Source: Stercorarius parasiticus (Eukaryota > Chordata > Aves > Charadriiformes > Stercorariidae). Taken from it: a DNA stretch of 64,000 nucleotides. Shown in pieces: positions 61,837 through 64,000 of this stretch (position 1 is its first letter; every line of letters starts with the position of its first letter). Made by a program: the position numbers and the translations under genes. The notes under the pieces are model-generated. The model was not told where the DNA came from. It was given only the letters and a program-made list of their open reading frames with translations, and did no database searches. The DNA is taken from contig VWZL01004631.1 of the NCBI GenBank assembly GCA_013396915.1, positions 381,841 through 445,840 of the forward strand, written 5' to 3'.

Positions 61837-62323
61837 CTATCCATTGCCATCTCTGTTATATTCAGTTTTCACGTTATCCAGTTGTTGAATCATCTCCTCC
61901 AGTGTGATTTCTGAGGTCAGTTTTGCCGCTTTAGTCACAGCTGTGGTTCCCCCATTGCACACGCTCTCACTCACGCGACAGACCCATCCTAGAAGCAGTG
62001 ATCCAGATGTGGGCTGCAGCATTATATCAGGCCTTTGACTACTTTTGTGATCTGCTTTTTGTGCAAAGAGTTACACAAACATACGTGATGTAACACTGGA
62101 TTTCACTTTTCTGAGTGGGGTTCAGAGTTTCCCCTTCTGATGCTTCCGACGCACCCAACTCAAACTCCAGGCAACCCCGAGCGCGGGACGTGGCCCTGCT
62201 GAGGGGCTGGGACACAGGATGGGAGACAGACGTCTCCTCCTCTGGCCTCCACAACTCCGCCAAGTCGATGAGATGCTCATTATAGCAGTGAAGCTGAGAT
62301 GAGGATGTAATAACTGAGATCAC
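61837..62323 (-). other. Two adjacent unassigned open frames, possible exons
   Basis: Minus-strand frames of 94 codons (62,039-62,323) and 61 codons (61,837-62,022). The second has a protein-like, helix-forming end (TSEITLEEMIQQLDNVKTEY, then NRDGNG and a stop) and is preceded by a possible acceptor (CACTGCTTCTAG). The first has PEEETSVSHPVSQPLSRATS and a locally CpG-rich stretch. They might be the end of an unrecognised gene, a retrocopy or chance. I know no family for them. Confidence 0.25.
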
Positions 62324-63539
62324 ACAAATCTGGCAGTAGCACTGTGACTCTCAAAACCCTTATGTCTTTTCTTTCCATATCGATGGCCTCCTGGGCCAGG
62401 CTCTGATTAGCGAAGCAGTTACAAATCCACTCAGCTGCAGCAGACCCAGACGAAAGCAGAATCTGCCCCCTCTTTCCCGACTGACCTTCAGTAAATCAAT
62501 TCAAGAAAAAGTTGACGTTAAGTCAAAAGGTTCGTTGTAAAGCTGGACAGTTATGGGCTTGTATTTCAGAAGATATTCTGTCAGTGTCGCTTTTCAAAAC
62601 CAAAACTTAAAAGTGGATGTTTGGCACTATTTCAACCAACTCTCCTTTGTCAGAACTGACACACAGAACCACTGATCAAATTTGAAATTCTTGACACAGA
62701 TGATGTGAAAACTGGGAGAATACTTCAGTATGTGAATGTGCTGTAAGAAATACAATTAGAGATTGTCCTTTATACAAAATGTGATGCCCTAGAAAACGGT
62801 GCTTTGCTACACACTCTGCACAAGTGCTGCACTGTGTATTATGCCAAAATACAAACTTTTGTAAGAGTAGTACATTTCACTAGATCACATCTTATGGTAT
62901 TTTTGTGATTTGAAAAGTTGATGTCTCATATTCCAAAGTCCACCTTGCAACAAAGTAGACTATCTTTGCTTGCTAAACGGAGGAAAATTCAGATCCAAAT
63001 TCTCTTCTGACCCGTAAAGTGCAGAATGCCCTTCCTGAAGTATCATCTGCAAGAGCCCAGTGATATTCCCCGGCAGGCAGCCAGTTGTGGGAAACAGGGT
63101 AACTCACACAGGTGTGGAGCAGTTTGGGTTTTGTCTATCAAACCTCATGCATTTTCCTTTATGTGCAAAAAGCATTTGTAATTCTTAGTTAACAATTCTC
63201 ATTTATAATAAATTCAACATGACGTCTAGAAGTGAGACCTCTAGAAGGAGAATACCCCCTTAGGTTACTTAAATTTGTAAGTGGGCTACTGCAATTAACA
63301 TAAAATGATGTCATGTATTTTGTCACTTTCTTCCCTTGTTGCACTGTTTTAAGTAACAGTGCAGCAGCATTCAAAGCCTGCAAAGAAGAAACGCAGCGCT
63401 AGCCTCTCCGTAGCTCTGTTAGCTCAACTTACGCCACAGAAAGACTATCTTTAAGTAGCCCAAGATTGCCAAAGCCAAAAAATACTCTCAGCCCATGTTT
63501 GTTGATATGCAGCAACCTCAATCAACATTTGCTTTTGCA
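62324..63539. other. Intergenic, upstream of CpG island
   Basis: No gene, repeat family or clear regulatory motif recognised. Confidence 0.5.
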
Positions 63540-64000
63540 GGCAGTGAAAGGCACGCTGGCACCGCGGCAAGGCCGGGCGCGCAGATCGATACCTGTCCCG
63601 AATTTTCCGCGATCGTTCTCATTTCAGCAGCACCTCGGCTGCAGCTCGGACGGGCCGTAAACCCACATAAAACACCACTTTACACCCCCTTTCCCCGTCT
63701 TTTTCCTTCCTGGCAGCTCCCACTCGAGAGCAGAATAACCGTTAGTCGCCAGAAGGGGCGGGGAGCGGCGTTTTGGTGGTGGAAGTAGCGCTCCGAGGAT
63801 GTCCCAGCCTCTGCGGTGGCCGCAGACGGTGACACCCACCACCGGGGGCGGCCGGAGCCTCTCAGGGGACGGGCACCGCAGCGGGTGCGCCGGGGCGGGA
63901 GGGCAGCGGCGGGGCCCCGGGCCTGCAGCGAGGGCCGGGCGGGAGGCGGCGGGCCCGCACCATGGCGACGGGCGCTCAGGAAGTCGCGTCAGGCCCGGCG
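63540..64000 (+). promoter_or_regulatory. CpG island, probable promoter at window edge
   Basis: G+C and CpG density rise sharply from about 63,540 and are extreme after 63,750 (GC-box-like GGGCGGGAG, and CCGGGCGGGAGGCGGCGGGC). No TATA box. This is a typical housekeeping promoter. In mammals the neighbour of TECTB on this side is GPAM, transcribed away from TECTB, which would make this a plus-strand start for GPAM. The sequence itself does not prove the gene or the strand. The island continues past the window. Confidence 0.75.
63962..64000 (+). CDS. Possible start of a coding or upstream frame, cut by window end
   Basis: An ATG in strong context (GCACCATGG) opens a frame of 13 codons, MATGAQEVASGPA, to the window edge. 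It sits in the CpG island and reads rightwards. The residues do not resemble the N-terminus of mammalian GPAM as I recall it. It could therefore be an upstream frame in an untranslated exon, an alternative N-terminus, another gene, or not translated at all. Confidence 0.3.
   Translation, partial: MATGAQEVASGPA

Overview
The window is nuclear DNA from a vertebrate, almost certainly a bird. Two truncated CR1 retrotransposon tails with the avian 3' signature (repeated ATTCTATG) lie at 33,962-34,119 and 36,356-36,427, introns are compact, and interspersed repeats are sparse. I cannot name the species.

Only one gene is complete: TECTB (beta-tectorin, an inner-ear tectorial membrane protein), on the minus strand. 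I resolved ten coding exons between 29,525 (ATG) and 20,047 (stop). All intron phases match, and together they encode 329 residues with a signal peptide, a ZP domain and a hydrophobic GPI-type tail. A TATA box and a probable untranslated first exon lie upstream near 30.43-30.56 kb, and a poly(A) signal lies at 19.91 kb.

Downstream of TECTB, on the opposite strand at 12.2-17.0 kb, are decayed exons of a receptor guanylyl cyclase. They cover the end of the kinase-homology domain, the dimerisation helix and parts of the cyclase domain. Frameshifts, lost splice sites and lost key residues show a pseudogene. Position and orientation (TECTB next to GUCY2G in mammals, convergent) identify it as GUCY2G, which is also a pseudogene in humans. 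The 12 kb before it hold no gene I recognise, only one orphan exon-like unit (4,046-4,182) and some unassigned open frames.

From 30.6 to 63.5 kb the window is gene-poor. It holds CR1 fragments (two young, one old), simple repeats and two clusters of unassigned minus-strand open frames (46.6-47.26 kb and 61.8-62.3 kb). The last ~450 bases are a CpG island with an ATG in good context at 63,962. By synteny (GPAM and TECTB are neighbours and divergent in mammals) this is probably the promoter of GPAM or of a neighbouring gene transcribed rightwards off the window.

I found no novel multi-gene system. The most informative points are the decaying GUCY2G locus, the reconstructed TECTB gene with its promoter, and a few orphan coding-like segments.
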